Shown here: in pieces, positions 16,714-25,493 of the stretch
Layout: each line of letters starts with the position of its first letter
Position numbering within the stretch: the first letter of the stretch is position 1
Assembly (NCBI RefSeq): GCF_900115685.1
Contig: NZ_FOXJ01000003.1
Coordinates: forward strand, 186,001-250,000
Source of the DNA: Variovorax sp. 770b2
GTDB taxonomy: Bacteria > Pseudomonadota > Gammaproteobacteria > Burkholderiales > Burkholderiaceae_C
Direction of reading: 5' to 3'
Length of the DNA: 64,000 bases
Position numbers and translations under genes: made by a program
The notes under the pieces: generated by a model
What the model was told of the DNA's origin: nothing
Database searches by the model: none
Seen by the model: the letters and a program-made list of their open reading frames with translations, nothing else

Positions 16714-17388
16714 ATGAAAAACATGGAGTCCTCCACCACCCGTTCGATCGTCGATGCCCTCACGAAGGCCATCGTCGAGCACCGCCTGCAGCCCGGCACC
16801 AAGCTGGCCGAGCAGAAGCTGGCCGATCACTTCGGCGTGTCGCGCACGCTGGTGCGCCAGGCCCTGTTCCAGCTCTCGCAGAACAAGCTGATCCGCCTGG
16901 AGCCCGCGCGCGGCGCCTTCGTGGCGGCGCCGGCGGTGGACGAGGCCAAGCAGGTGTTCAAGGTGCGCCGCATGCTCGAGGCCGAGATGACGCGCGAATT
17001 CGTGCGTACCGTCACGCCGGCCAAGATCAAGGCGCTCAAGGAACACGTCGCGCTTGAAAAGTCGGCCGTGTCGGGCGAGGACATCTCGGGCCGCACCGAA
17101 CTGCTTGGCGACTTTCACGTGCGCATGGCCGAGCTCATGGGCAACACGGTGCTGGCGCAGATCCTGGGCGAGCTGATCTCGCGCTGCGCCCTCATCACGC
17201 TCATGTACCAGAGCACCAGCGCGGCCGAGCACTCCAACGACGAGCACGCCGACATCGTGAAGGCGCTGGCCGCCCGCGACGAAGAGCGCGCCGTGCGCCT
17301 CATGACCGAACACCTGGAACACGTCGAGGCCAACCTCACCTTCGACCGCAAGGTTCCGACCAACGACATCTCCCTCGCGCTGTCCTGA
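16714..17388 (+). CDS. GntR/FCD-family regulator of the ureide cluster
   Basis: 224 residues. The N-terminal winged helix (residues ~8-70) includes the recognition segment VSRTLVRQALFQL. A C-terminal all-helical FCD domain has the DFHVRMAELMGN and EHSNDEHADIV metal/ligand motifs. Such proteins are usually repressors released by a pathway acid; urate, allantoin or glyoxylate-family ligands are the obvious candidates here. The ATG at 16714 was chosen; an ATG at 16723 is also possible. puuE starts 7 bp after its stop, so the regulator leads the puuE-uraD operon. A paralogue is at 36631. Confidence 0.88.
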   Translation: MKNMESSTTRSIVDALTKAIVEHRLQPGTKLAEQKLADHFGVSRTLVRQALFQLSQNKLIRLEPARGAFVAAPAVDEAKQVFKVRRMLEAEMTREFVRTVTPAKIKALKEHVALEKSAVSGEDISGRTELLGDFHVRMAELMGNTVLAQILGELISRCALITLMYQSTSAAEHSNDEHADIVKALAARDEERAVRLMTEHLEHVEANLTFDRKVPTNDISLALS

Positions 17389-17395
17389 AAAGCCT

Positions 17396-18373
17396 ATGAC
17401 CGTCTACGACACCACCCTGCCCTACCCGCGCGACCTCGTCGGCTATGGCCGGAACCCTCCACACGCCCAATGGCCCGGCGGCGCGCGCATCGCGGTGCAG
17501 TTCGTCCTGAACTACGAAGAAGGCGGCGAGAACGCCGTGATGCACGGCGACGCGGGCTCCGAGCAGTTTCTCTCCGAGATGTTCAATCCGGCCAGCTACC
17601 CGGACCGCCACATCAGCATGGAAGGCATCTACGAATACGGCTCGCGCGCGGGCGTCTGGCGCATCCTGCGCGAGTTCGAAAAGCGCGGCCTGCCGCTCAC
17701 CGTGTTCGGCGTGGGCATGGCACTGGAGCGCTACCCCGAGCTCACCGCCGCCTTCAAGGAACTGGGCCACGAAATCGCCTGCCACGGCTGGCGCTGGATT
17801 CATTACCAGAACCTGGACGAAGCCACCGAGCGGGAGCACATGCGCCTGGGCATGGAAGCGATCGAAAAGCTCACCGGCGAGCGCGCGCTCGGCTGGTACA
17901 CCGGCCGCGACAGCCCGCGCACCCGCCGCCTGGTGGCCGACTACGGCGGCTTCGAATACGACAGCGACTACTACGGCGACGACCTGCCCTTCTGGATGAA
18001 AGTGCAGAAGACCGACGGCAGCGTGGTGCCGCAGCTCATCGTGCCCTACACGCTCGACGTGAACGACATGCGCTTCGCGCTGCCGCAGGGCTACTCGCAC
18101 GCCGACCCGTTCTTCCAGTACATGAAGGACACCTTCGACGCGCTCTATGCCGAGGGCGATGCGAACGGCGACAACAGCCCAAAGATGATGAGCATCGGCA
18201 TGCACTGCCGCCTGCTCGGGCGGCCCGGCCGCATCACCGCGCTGCAGCGCTTTCTGGACCACATCGCGCAGCACGACCGCGTGTGGGTCTGCCGCCGCGT
18301 GGACATTGCGCGGCACTGGAGGCTGGCGCATCCCTACACATCGGACGCCGCATCGGCCGTCACAGGAAGCTGA
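17396..18373 (+). CDS. puuE: Allantoinase PuuE (polysaccharide-deacetylase fold)
   Basis: 325 residues, the PuuE length. NodB-type carbohydrate esterase 4 fold with FVLNYEEGGEN near residue 40, the EIACHGWRWIHY motif and a late SIGMHCRLLGRPGR segment, all characteristic of the allantoinase branch. Unlike amidohydrolase allantoinases these enzymes work without bound metal. It converts allantoin to allantoate. It sits 3 bp before the uraD fusion gene, so the two are translationally close. Confidence 0.94.
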   Translation: MTVYDTTLPYPRDLVGYGRNPPHAQWPGGARIAVQFVLNYEEGGENAVMHGDAGSEQFLSEMFNPASYPDRHISMEGIYEYGSRAGVWRILREFEKRGLPLTVFGVGMALERYPELTAAFKELGHEIACHGWRWIHYQNLDEATEREHMRLGMEAIEKLTGERALGWYTGRDSPRTRRLVADYGGFEYDSDYYGDDLPFWMKVQKTDGSVVPQLIVPYTLDVNDMRFALPQGYSHADPFFQYMKDTFDALYAEGDANGDNSPKMMSIGMHCRLLGRPGRITALQRFLDHIAQHDRVWVCRRVDIARHWRLAHPYTSDAASAVTGS

Positions 18374-18376
18374 CCC

Positions 18377-20155
18377 ATGAGCCTCACCATCTCCCAACTG
18401 AACGCGGCCGTGCCGGCCGAAGCCGTCGCGCTGCTCGACGGCATCTACGAACACTCGCCCTGGATCGCGCAACGTGCATTGCCAGCACGCCCCTTCCGCA
18501 CGCTCGCGCACCTGAAACACGCCCTGGTGCAGGCACTGGCCGCGTCGTCGACCGACGAGCAGATCGGCCTCATCCGCGCCCACCCCGAGCTCGCGGGCAA
18601 GGCGATGGTCAGCAAGACGCTCACGGCCGAATCGACCAACGAGCAGGGCAAGGCGGGCCTGACCGACTGCACGCCCGAAGAGTTCGCCAAGATCCAGAAG
18701 CTCAACGCCGACTACAACGCGAAGTTCGGCTTCCCGTTCATCCTCGCGGTGCGCGGCCCGCGCGGCACGGGCCTCGCAAAGCGCGAGATCATCGACACCT
18801 TCGAGCGGCGCCTGTTCAACCACCCTGAATTCGAACTCGGCGAAGCGCTGCGCAACATCCACCGCATCGCGGAGATCCGCCTGGACGACAAGTTCGCCGC
18901 CGACATCTCGCTCGGCAACGACGTGTGGGACTGGCAGGAACAGCTCTCGGTGCACACCGACCCCGGCTATGCCGAGAAAGGCCAGCTCACTGTCACCTAC
19001 CTCACCGATGCGCACCGCGCCTGCGCCGCGCAGATCAGCGCACTCATGCGCGACGTGGGCTTCGACTCGGTGCACATCGATGCGGTCGGCAACGTGGTCG
19101 GCCGTTACGAAGGCGCAAGCGCAGATGCGAAGACCCTGCTCACCGGTTCGCACTACGACACCGTGCGCAACGGCGGCAAGTACGACGGGCGCCTGGGCAT
19201 CTTCGTGCCGATCGCCTGCGTGCGCGAGCTCAAGCGCCAGGGCAAGCGCCTGCCGTTCGCCTTCGAGGTCGTCGGCTTCGCGGAAGAAGAAGGCCAGCGC
19301 TACAAGGCGACCTTTCTCGGCTCGGGCGCGCTCATCGGCCACTTCGACCAGCGCTGGCTCGACCAGAAGGACGCCGACGGCATCACCATGCGCGAGGCCA
19401 TGCAGCACGCGGGCCTGAAGCAGGAAGAGATTGCGAAGATCCAGCGCGATCCGGCGCGCTACCTCGGCTTCGTCGAGGTGCACATCGAGCAGGGCCCGGT
19501 GCTCACCGAACTGGACCTGCCGCTGGGCATCGTCACCGCCATCAACGGCGGCGTGCGCTTCGTGGGCGAAGTCATCGGCACGGCCAGCCACGCCGGCACC
19601 ACACCGATGGACCGCCGTCGCGACGCGGCCGCCGCGGTGGCCGAACTCATCCTCTACACCGAGCAGCGCGCCGCGAAAGACGGCGACTCGGTGGGCACCG
19701 TGGGCATGCTCGAAGTGCCCAGCGGCTCCATCAACGTGGTGCCGGGCCGCTGCAAGTTCAGCCTGGACATGCGCGCACCGAACAACGCGCAGCGCGATGC
19801 GCTCACGGCCGACGTGCTCGCCGAACTCAAGGCCATCTGCGAGCGCCGCGGCGTGCGCTACGAGCTCGAGGAATCCATGCGCGCCTCCGCCGCGCCGAGC
19901 GCTCCCGCCTGGCAGCAGCGCTGGGAAAAGGCCGTCGATGCCCTGGGCATTCCGCTCTTTCGCATGCCCAGCGGCGCCGGCCACGACGCGATGAAGCTGC
20001 ACGAGGTGATGCCGCAGGCCATGCTGTTCGTGCGCGGCATCAACTCGGGCATCAGCCACAACCCGCTCGAATCGAGCACCAACGACGACATCCAACTGGC
20101 CGTGCAGGCCTTCCAGCTCTTGCTGGACAACCTCGCGGCCGAACAAGCCCACTGA
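18377..20155 (+). CDS. Fusion of OHCU decarboxylase (UraD) and allantoate amidohydrolase
   Basis: 592 residues. Residues ~1-165 are an OHCU decarboxylase with the catalytic segment HPELAGK (His69) and FGFPFILAV. Residues ~185-590 are a Zn-dependent M20 amidohydrolase of the allantoate/ureidoglycolate/N-carbamoyl family. Likely ligands are His259 (SHYDTV), Asp270, the Glu303-305 cluster, His369 in HIEQGP, and His536. One chain would thus catalyse OHCU to S-allantoin and allantoate to ureidoglycine, with the PuuE step between them. UraD is about 165-170 residues alone, so no domain is truncated. An alternative is that the C-terminal part acts on ureidoglycolate. Confidence 0.92.
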   Translation: MSLTISQLNAAVPAEAVALLDGIYEHSPWIAQRALPARPFRTLAHLKHALVQALAASSTDEQIGLIRAHPELAGKAMVSKTLTAESTNEQGKAGLTDCTPEEFAKIQKLNADYNAKFGFPFILAVRGPRGTGLAKREIIDTFERRLFNHPEFELGEALRNIHRIAEIRLDDKFAADISLGNDVWDWQEQLSVHTDPGYAEKGQLTVTYLTDAHRACAAQISALMRDVGFDSVHIDAVGNVVGRYEGASADAKTLLTGSHYDTVRNGGKYDGRLGIFVPIACVRELKRQGKRLPFAFEVVGFAEEEGQRYKATFLGSGALIGHFDQRWLDQKDADGITMREAMQHAGLKQEEIAKIQRDPARYLGFVEVHIEQGPVLTELDLPLGIVTAINGGVRFVGEVIGTASHAGTTPMDRRRDAAAAVAELILYTEQRAAKDGDSVGTVGMLEVPSGSINVVPGRCKFSLDMRAPNNAQRDALTADVLAELKAICERRGVRYELEESMRASAAPSAPAWQQRWEKAVDALGIPLFRMPSGAGHDAMKLHEVMPQAMLFVRGINSGISHNPLESSTNDDIQLAVQAFQLLLDNLAAEQAH

Positions 20156-20180
20156 TCGATCGATAGATAGAAGAACAACC

Positions 20181-21416
20181 ATGACCGACTACGCCAAGCT
20201 CGACGCCTGGATCGACGCCCACTTCGACGAGGAAGTGAAGTTCCTGCAGGAACTCGTGCGCGTGCCCACCGACACCCCGCCCGGCAACAACGCACCGCAC
20301 GCCGAGCGCACCGCCGAGCTGCTGAAGGACTTCGGCCTCGATGCCGAGAAGCATGCCGTGCCCGCGCAGGAAGTGAAGGACTACGGTCTCGAATCGATCA
20401 CCAACCTGATCGTGCGCCGCAAATATGGCAAGGACGGCAACGGCGGCCTGACGGTCGCGCTCAATGCCCACGGCGACGTGGTGCCTCCGGGCGAAGGCTG
20501 GACGCACAACCCCTACGGCGGCGAGATCGCCGACGGCAGCCTCTACGGCCGCGCCGCCGCAGTGAGCAAGAGCGACTTCGCGAGCTTCACCTTCGCATTG
20601 CGCGCGCTCGAAGCGGTCGCCAAGCCGACCAAGGGCAGCGTCGAGCTGCACTTCACCTACGACGAAGAATTCGGCGGCATCCTCGGCCCGGGCTGGCTGC
20701 TGGAGAAGGGCCTGACCAAGCCCGACCTCATGATCGCGGCCGGCTTCAGCTACGAAGTCGTCACGGCCCACAACGGCTGCCTGCAGATGGAAGTGACGGT
20801 GCACGGCAAGATGGCGCACGCCGCCATTCCGACCACCGGCGTCGATGCGCTGCAGGGCGCGGTGAAGATCCTCAACGCGCTCTACGCGCAGAACACGCTC
20901 TACCAGCAGGTCACCTCGAAGGTCGAGGGCATCACGCACCCCTACCTCAACGTTGGCCGCATCGAAGGCGGCACCAACACCAACGTCGTGCCCGGCAAGG
21001 TGGTGTTCAAGCTGGACCGCCGCATGATCCCCGAAGAGAACCCGGTCGAAGTCGAGGCGGCGATCCGCAAGGTGATCGCCGATGCGGCCGCAGAGAGCGC
21101 CGGCATCACGGTGGACATCAAGCGCCTGCTCCTGGCCAATTCGATGAAGCCGCTGGCGGGCAACAAGCCGCTGGTCGATGCGATCCAGAAGCACGGCGGC
21201 GAACTGTTCGGCGAGCCGGTCAGGGCCATGGGCACGCCGCTGTATACCGACGTGCGCCTCTATGGCGAAGCCGGCATTCCCGGCGTGATCTACGGCGCCG
21301 GCCCGCGCACCGTGCTCGAGTCGCACGCCAAGCGCAGCGACGAGCGCGTGGTGCTCGAAGACCTGCGCCGCGCCACCAAGGTGGTGGCGCGCACGCTGAG
21401 CGACCTGCTGGCCTGA
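20181..21416 (+). CDS. M20-family metallohydrolase (ArgE/DapE-like) of the ureide operon
   Basis: 411 residues. ArgE/DapE layout: LNAHGDVVPPGEGW with His97 and Asp99, the acidic pair in TYDEEFGG, a lid/dimer domain (KMAHAAIPTTG), and a C-terminal metal His in LESHAKRSDERV. The segment that normally reads GRGxxDxKG reads GRAAAVSKSD, so the usual bridging aspartate is not in place. It is 25 bp downstream of the uraD fusion in the same operon, so a ureide such as ureidoglycolate is a reasonable substrate, but this is inference. The ribosome binding site is a weak AGAAGAA after a GATC/GATA tandem run. Confidence 0.83.
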   Translation: MTDYAKLDAWIDAHFDEEVKFLQELVRVPTDTPPGNNAPHAERTAELLKDFGLDAEKHAVPAQEVKDYGLESITNLIVRRKYGKDGNGGLTVALNAHGDVVPPGEGWTHNPYGGEIADGSLYGRAAAVSKSDFASFTFALRALEAVAKPTKGSVELHFTYDEEFGGILGPGWLLEKGLTKPDLMIAAGFSYEVVTAHNGCLQMEVTVHGKMAHAAIPTTGVDALQGAVKILNALYAQNTLYQQVTSKVEGITHPYLNVGRIEGGTNTNVVPGKVVFKLDRRMIPEENPVEVEAAIRKVIADAAAESAGITVDIKRLLLANSMKPLAGNKPLVDAIQKHGGELFGEPVRAMGTPLYTDVRLYGEAGIPGVIYGAGPRTVLESHAKRSDERVVLEDLRRATKVVARTLSDLLA

Positions 21417-21433
21417 GCCCCGCGAGCCCCGAG

Positions 21434-21459
21434 GCCGCCCGCGCCCTTCAGTGGGCGGC
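21434..21459. terminator. Stem-loop between convergent genes
   Basis: GCCGCCC (21434-21440) and GGGCGGC (21453-21459) form a 7-bp GC stem followed by TTTC. It lies just after the M20 gene and overlaps the last codons of the convergent DUF1090 gene. Plausible weak terminator. Confidence 0.4.
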
Positions 21460-21831
21460 TTTCAGTCTCTCGAGCTCGGCCTCTTCCTCGCGCAGCTTGC
21501 CTTCGCGCTGCGCGATCTTGTCGGCGCGGCCTTTCTCCTTCGCCTGCGCGAGTTCGCGCTGCCGCTCGGCCACCTTGCGCTCCTGCGCCTGAACGCGCTT
21601 GCGGTGCTCGGCCTGCAGCCGCTCCTGGCTGCAGTTGCGCTGGTTGGCGCTCAGTGCACGCTCCAGGCCGCGCACCCGCTGCGCCTGGCCCTTGGCCTTG
21701 GCCGCGTCGATGTCGTGCTCGATGGCGTCGCGCTTGGCGTTGCAGCTTTCGCTGGTGATCGGTTGGGCAACCGCGCTTAGCGACAGGGTCGCGAGAGCGG
21801 CGGCAAGAATCGATGGGAGAAGGTGTCGCAC
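21448..21831 (-). CDS. DUF1090 (YqjC-like) periplasmic coiled-coil protein
   Basis: 127 residues. An N-terminal signal peptide is cut at about residue 22 (SAVAQ). One Cys (C30) starts the mature helix and a second lies in NQRNC. The remainder is a highly charged Lys/Glu/Arg/Gln coiled coil, as in the DUF1090/YqjC family of small periplasmic proteins of unknown role. It uses a GTG start with AAAAAGGA upstream. Stands alone and converges on the ureide operon. Confidence 0.85.
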   Translation of the reverse strand: MRHLLPSILAAALATLSLSAVAQPITSESCNAKRDAIEHDIDAAKAKGQAQRVRGLERALSANQRNCSQERLQAEHRKRVQAQERKVAERQRELAQAKEKGRADKIAQREGKLREEEAELERLKAAH

Positions 21832-21990
21832 GTGTTGTCCTTTTTCTGGCAGGTGACGTCTGCCGGCCGTTCACTGTAGCGAGCGTTCTTGCGGCCCGGA
21901 CTGCGGCCTTTCCCGTTCAAACCTTTCACTTCACTTTCATCGCCGCGTCACGACAGGATTCCAGACTCCGGGTTCTCTTGAAACCCCGAA

Positions 21991-22019
21991 GCGACGGCCA
22001 GCCTTGTGCTGGCCGTCGC
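21991..22019 (+). promoter_or_regulatory. 12-bp perfect hairpin just before the PHP gene
   Basis: GCGACGGCCAGC (21991-22002) and GCTGGCCGTCGC (22008-22019) pair perfectly around a CTTGT loop. The first possible ATG is at 22021, 1 nt beyond the stem, and the preferred one at 22033. No other ribosome binding site is visible, so the stem may control initiation or be a terminator for upstream transcripts. Confidence 0.5.
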
Positions 22020-22032
22020 CATGTCTGCCGTC

Positions 22033-23742
22033 ATGAAATCCCATCCTCTCGCACCCCGCTCCCCCGCCGCCCTCTTCTCTACCCTCGCGCTCGCCGCGGC
22101 CGCGCTGACCGCTTGCGGCGGCGGCTCCGGCGGTGGCAATCCATTCGCCGGGCTGCCCATCGCTCCGGCAGCGCCGGCGCCCGCGCCTGCTGCGCAGCCA
22201 CCCTCCCCGCCGCCTGCGCCTCCCGCGCCGCCCACCGGGCCGACCGGCCGCTGGACCGTCGGCGACCTGCACATCCACACCATGCAGTCGGACGACACGC
22301 AGCAGATCTCCACGCTCGACCAGGTGCTGGCCAAGGCCTTCGACAACTTCGGGCTCGACTGGGCGGCCATCTCCAACCACCTGCGCCTGTCCTCGTACGA
22401 CAACGACGGCAGGAAGCTGGCCGCGCAGATTCCCTTCTCGGAAGGCATGGCGACGTACGAAGTGCCCCGCATCAAGGCGCTGCAGGCCGGCGGCAAGTAC
22501 GCGGACAAGACGATCTTCTCGTCCTTCGAGTGGGACATGCCCACGCACGACCACGGCAACGTCGGCATCCTCACCGACAGCCCTATGTCGGACGCCGCGC
22601 TCAAGGCCGTGAGCCAGTTCGAATACCTCTTCACCGACCGCGCCGCCTCGCTCTTTGCGCCGGAGGACGTGAGCGCCTGGAATGCGAAGGACACCAAGGC
22701 CTTCTCGACGCACGCCGACGTGCTCGCGGCCATCGCCTGGCTCAAGAAGAACTACCCCGACACCAGCTACCTGCAGATCAACCATCCCTCGCGCAACCCG
22801 GGCAAGTACACGATCGCCCAGCTGCGCGAGATGAACGACGCCGCGCCGAACATCATGTTCTCGCTCGAAGGCATGGTCGGCAACCAGATGGAGCCCGACC
22901 GCGGCGGCTACAACAGCGCCTACATCCCGGCCAACCTGCCGTCCCGCACCTACGGCGGCGTGGACTACCTGGTCGCGAAACTTGGCGGCACCTGGGACGC
23001 GCTGCTGTCCGAAGGCCGCCACATCTGGAACGTGGCGGATTCCGACTACCACTTCACCGTTTCGCAAGGCCAGTACAGCAGCGGCTATGCGCCGGGCGAG
23101 TACGCGAAGAATCACCTCTGGGGCGACATCAAGGACCCGAAGTCGCTGCTCGCGGCCCTGCGCGCGGGCAAGCTCTTCGCGGTGAACGGCGGCCTGATCG
23201 ACGCGCTCGACTTCAAGGTGCAGAGCGCCAGGGCCGCGGGCGAGATGGGCGCCGAAGTGGCCGCCGCGCCGGGCGAAGACCTGAAGATCACCATCCGCTT
23301 CAAGAGCCCCGAGCGCAACAACTACGAGTTCCAGCTCGGCAGCGGCGTCTTCGCCAACGTCAAGCCGGTGGTGGACCACGTCGACCTGATCGCCGGCGAC
23401 GTGACCGGCCGCGAGACCCCGGGCACGCCGGGCTACGCGCGCGACACCAACCCGTCGACCCGCGTGGTCAAGCGCTTCACCCGCAGCGACTGGAAGCTCG
23501 ATGGCGACGGCTACTTCGCCGTGAGCTACACGGTGAAGGCCGGCGGCAACCAGTACTTCCGCCTGCGAGGCACCAACCTGGGAACCGACGTGCCCAACGA
23601 AACGGCCGGCGGCGAGCCGCTGTTCGATGCGCAGACGACCGGTGCGGACAACGTGGCGCGCTTCAACGCCATCAATGCGCGCAACTACAGCGACCTGTGG
23701 TTCTACTCGAACCCGGTGTTCGTGAAGGTGGCGGCGCAGTAG
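22033..23742 (+). CDS. PHP-domain lipoprotein, putative metal-dependent phosphoesterase
   Basis: 569 residues. The signal sequence ends in the lipobox LTAC followed by a Gly run, so the protein is probably an outer-membrane or periplasmic lipoprotein. A long Ala/Pro linker (residues ~45-75) leads to a PHP domain starting with DLHIHT (Asp78, His80, His82). Further His/Asp motifs are DHGN, NHPSRNPG and SDYHFT. The C-terminal ~200 residues look like a beta-sandwich. PHP enzymes hydrolyse phosphoesters with a multinuclear metal site; the substrate here is unknown. Start at the ATG before KSHPL; an ATG at 22021 would add four residues. Confidence 0.82.
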   Translation: MKSHPLAPRSPAALFSTLALAAAALTACGGGSGGGNPFAGLPIAPAAPAPAPAAQPPSPPPAPPAPPTGPTGRWTVGDLHIHTMQSDDTQQISTLDQVLAKAFDNFGLDWAAISNHLRLSSYDNDGRKLAAQIPFSEGMATYEVPRIKALQAGGKYADKTIFSSFEWDMPTHDHGNVGILTDSPMSDAALKAVSQFEYLFTDRAASLFAPEDVSAWNAKDTKAFSTHADVLAAIAWLKKNYPDTSYLQINHPSRNPGKYTIAQLREMNDAAPNIMFSLEGMVGNQMEPDRGGYNSAYIPANLPSRTYGGVDYLVAKLGGTWDALLSEGRHIWNVADSDYHFTVSQGQYSSGYAPGEYAKNHLWGDIKDPKSLLAALRAGKLFAVNGGLIDALDFKVQSARAAGEMGAEVAAAPGEDLKITIRFKSPERNNYEFQLGSGVFANVKPVVDHVDLIAGDVTGRETPGTPGYARDTNPSTRVVKRFTRSDWKLDGDGYFAVSYTVKAGGNQYFRLRGTNLGTDVPNETAGGEPLFDAQTTGADNVARFNAINARNYSDLWFYSNPVFVKVAAQ

Positions 23743-23952
23743 GCCAGGCGCGCCGAAGGTGCCGAGGCGCGCAGACTTCGTTGCCGAACGTATCGCCGAT
23801 GCGTCGGCGCGCTCGGCCTGCGTTCTCCCGGTTGTCCCGCCGTATGCGGCGATCTAGTATCCGGTCAGGGACGGACATCAATCGTCGCTGCCACCGTCGG
23901 ATTCTTTCAATGACGTGTCTGCGAGAAAGCGACGTTGCGGTTGGAAATCCTT

Positions 23953-24870
23953 ATGCGAGCGGCGACCGAAGAGGGCAGCGACAGATCGATCCGGCTCATT
24001 CCGAGCCCGGGAATGATCGCGCTCAAGAATGCCGGTCTCTCCGCAGGGTGGGCGATGCCCGTCGCCCTGTGGGATGCGCCCGAGGGCTTCGACACTTCGG
24101 CGCGACCTGACAACCGGCCCTTTCACACCCTGGGCTGGCGCGTGTCGGGCGGCTGCGTGCGCCGCGTGCTGCCGCCGACCTTGCAAACGGTCGAGGAACT
24201 GACCGCGGGTGGTTTTTTTCTCCAATCGGCATCGCGGAACCTGTGGCTTGTGGCGAGCGAGCCGATACGGCTCGCACATTTCTACATGAGCGAGGCCTTC
24301 GTGCAAACGGCCGCCACGGAATACCTGGGCGGGGTTTCGAGCCAGGCGGAAATCCTGCACAACGAGCGCGTGATGCGCTCCGATCCGCAACTCGTTCCCG
24401 AACTCGACGCGTACCTGCGCCGGGCCTTCGACCAGGAAGAGCCCGCCACGCGGCTGGAGATGGACAGCCGTGCGAGCCTGCTCGTCCTGCACCTGCTGAA
24501 GCACCACTCGGTGGCCTGGAGAAAAATCCCCGACAGCAAGAGGGGCGGACTGCCGCCGCGGCACCTGCGGCGCGTGTGCGATGCCATGACCAGCGATCTG
24601 CGCGTGGAGGTTCCGTTGCGCACGTTGGCGGCATTGGTCGACATCTCCTATCACCACTTCTGTCATGCCTTCAAGGTGTCCACGGGCACGGCGCCTTATC
24701 AGTGGCTCGTGGAGACGCGCGTGGCGCATGCGTGCGAACTGCTCAGGACCACGGGGCACCCGGTCGCCGATGTCGCGGCCGCCGTGGGGTACGACGACCC
24801 CAGCCAGTTCACGCGTGTGTTCCGCAGTCGTCGCGGCATGACGCCCTGCGCGTACCGGGGGCAGTGGTGA
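23953..24870 (+). CDS. AraC-family transcriptional regulator
   Basis: 305 residues. The C-terminal ~100 residues hold two helix-turn-helix motifs of the AraC type (LRTLAALVDISYHHFCHAFK and a GYDDPSQFTRVFRSRRGMTP end). The N-terminal ~200 residues resemble an inducer-binding domain with no family I can name. It ends 125 bp before the molybdenum hydroxylase operon on the same strand and probably activates it in response to the substrate; that is inferred from position. The first ATG (23953) was chosen; an in-frame TTG at 23935 is less likely. Confidence 0.87.
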   Translation: MRAATEEGSDRSIRLIPSPGMIALKNAGLSAGWAMPVALWDAPEGFDTSARPDNRPFHTLGWRVSGGCVRRVLPPTLQTVEELTAGGFFLQSASRNLWLVASEPIRLAHFYMSEAFVQTAATEYLGGVSSQAEILHNERVMRSDPQLVPELDAYLRRAFDQEEPATRLEMDSRASLLVLHLLKHHSVAWRKIPDSKRGGLPPRHLRRVCDAMTSDLRVEVPLRTLAALVDISYHHFCHAFKVSTGTAPYQWLVETRVAHACELLRTTGHPVADVAAAVGYDDPSQFTRVFRSRRGMTPCAYRGQW

Positions 24871-24995
24871 ACCCTGCCGGATCCAGGGGCGCGAACGCCA
24901 CCGCAAGATCGCCCTAGACCCCGCAATATCCGCCGGGCCCGGGAACGCCATGGTGACTACGATCGACCGGCGAGGAACAAAGAGAGGTCTTCCAC

Positions 24996-25493
24996 ATGGC
25001 TTACTCGGTGGTGGTCAATGGCAAACCGATGACCGCGGACGTCGACGCGGACACGCCGGTGCTCTGGGTGCTGCGCGACAGCTTCGGGCTGACGGGAACC
25101 AAGTTCGGCTGCGGCATCGCGATGTGCGGCGCCTGCACGGTCCACGTGAACGGCGAGGCGCGGCGATCGTGCGTGACGCCGGTCGCCTCGATCGGGAGCG
25201 CGAGGATCGGCACCATCGAGGCGCTGGACCGCTCGGCCGTCGGCAAGGCCCTGCAGCGCGCCTGGCTCGAACTCGAAGTCGTCCAATGCGGCTACTGCCA
25301 GTCGGGACAGCTCATGTCCGCCGCGGCCCTGCTGAGTGCGAACCCCGCGCCCAGCGATGGCGACATCGACGCCGTGATGTCGGGAAACATCTGCCGATGC
25401 GGCACGTATGGGCGCATCCGCGCGGGCATCAAGCACGCCGCGACGCAGCTGGCGTCCGCGAAGCCGGCCCGCGCCAGGGAGCGCGACCGATGA
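24996..25493 (+). CDS. 2Fe-2S small subunit of an isoquinoline-oxidoreductase-type molybdenum hydroxylase
   Basis: 165 residues. An N-terminal plant-type ferredoxin domain has Cys39, Cys44, Cys47 and Cys59. A C-terminal helical 2Fe-2S domain has CGYCQSGQ and CRCGTY. This is the IorA/CoxS-type electron-transfer subunit passing electrons from the molybdenum centre. Its ATGA junction overlaps the start of the large subunit, indicating translational coupling. Upstream GAGAGG gives the ribosome binding site. Confidence 0.92.
   Translation: MAYSVVVNGKPMTADVDADTPVLWVLRDSFGLTGTKFGCGIAMCGACTVHVNGEARRSCVTPVASIGSARIGTIEALDRSAVGKALQRAWLELEVVQCGYCQSGQLMSAAALLSANPAPSDGDIDAVMSGNICRCGTYGRIRAGIKHAATQLASAKPARARERDR

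Noticed and set aside
20155..20172. GATC/GATA tandem run as a contingency repeat
   Set aside because: Only two copies of each unit, so length variation is unlikely to matter.
17336..20182. Long antisense frame over puuE and the uraD fusion
   Set aside because: Antisense of clear enzymes, His/Val/Ala/Arg-biased, no motif.
21238..21246. TGTATACC inside the M20 gene as a fifth operator
   Set aside because: One mismatch in the core, no conserved flanks and inside coding sequence.
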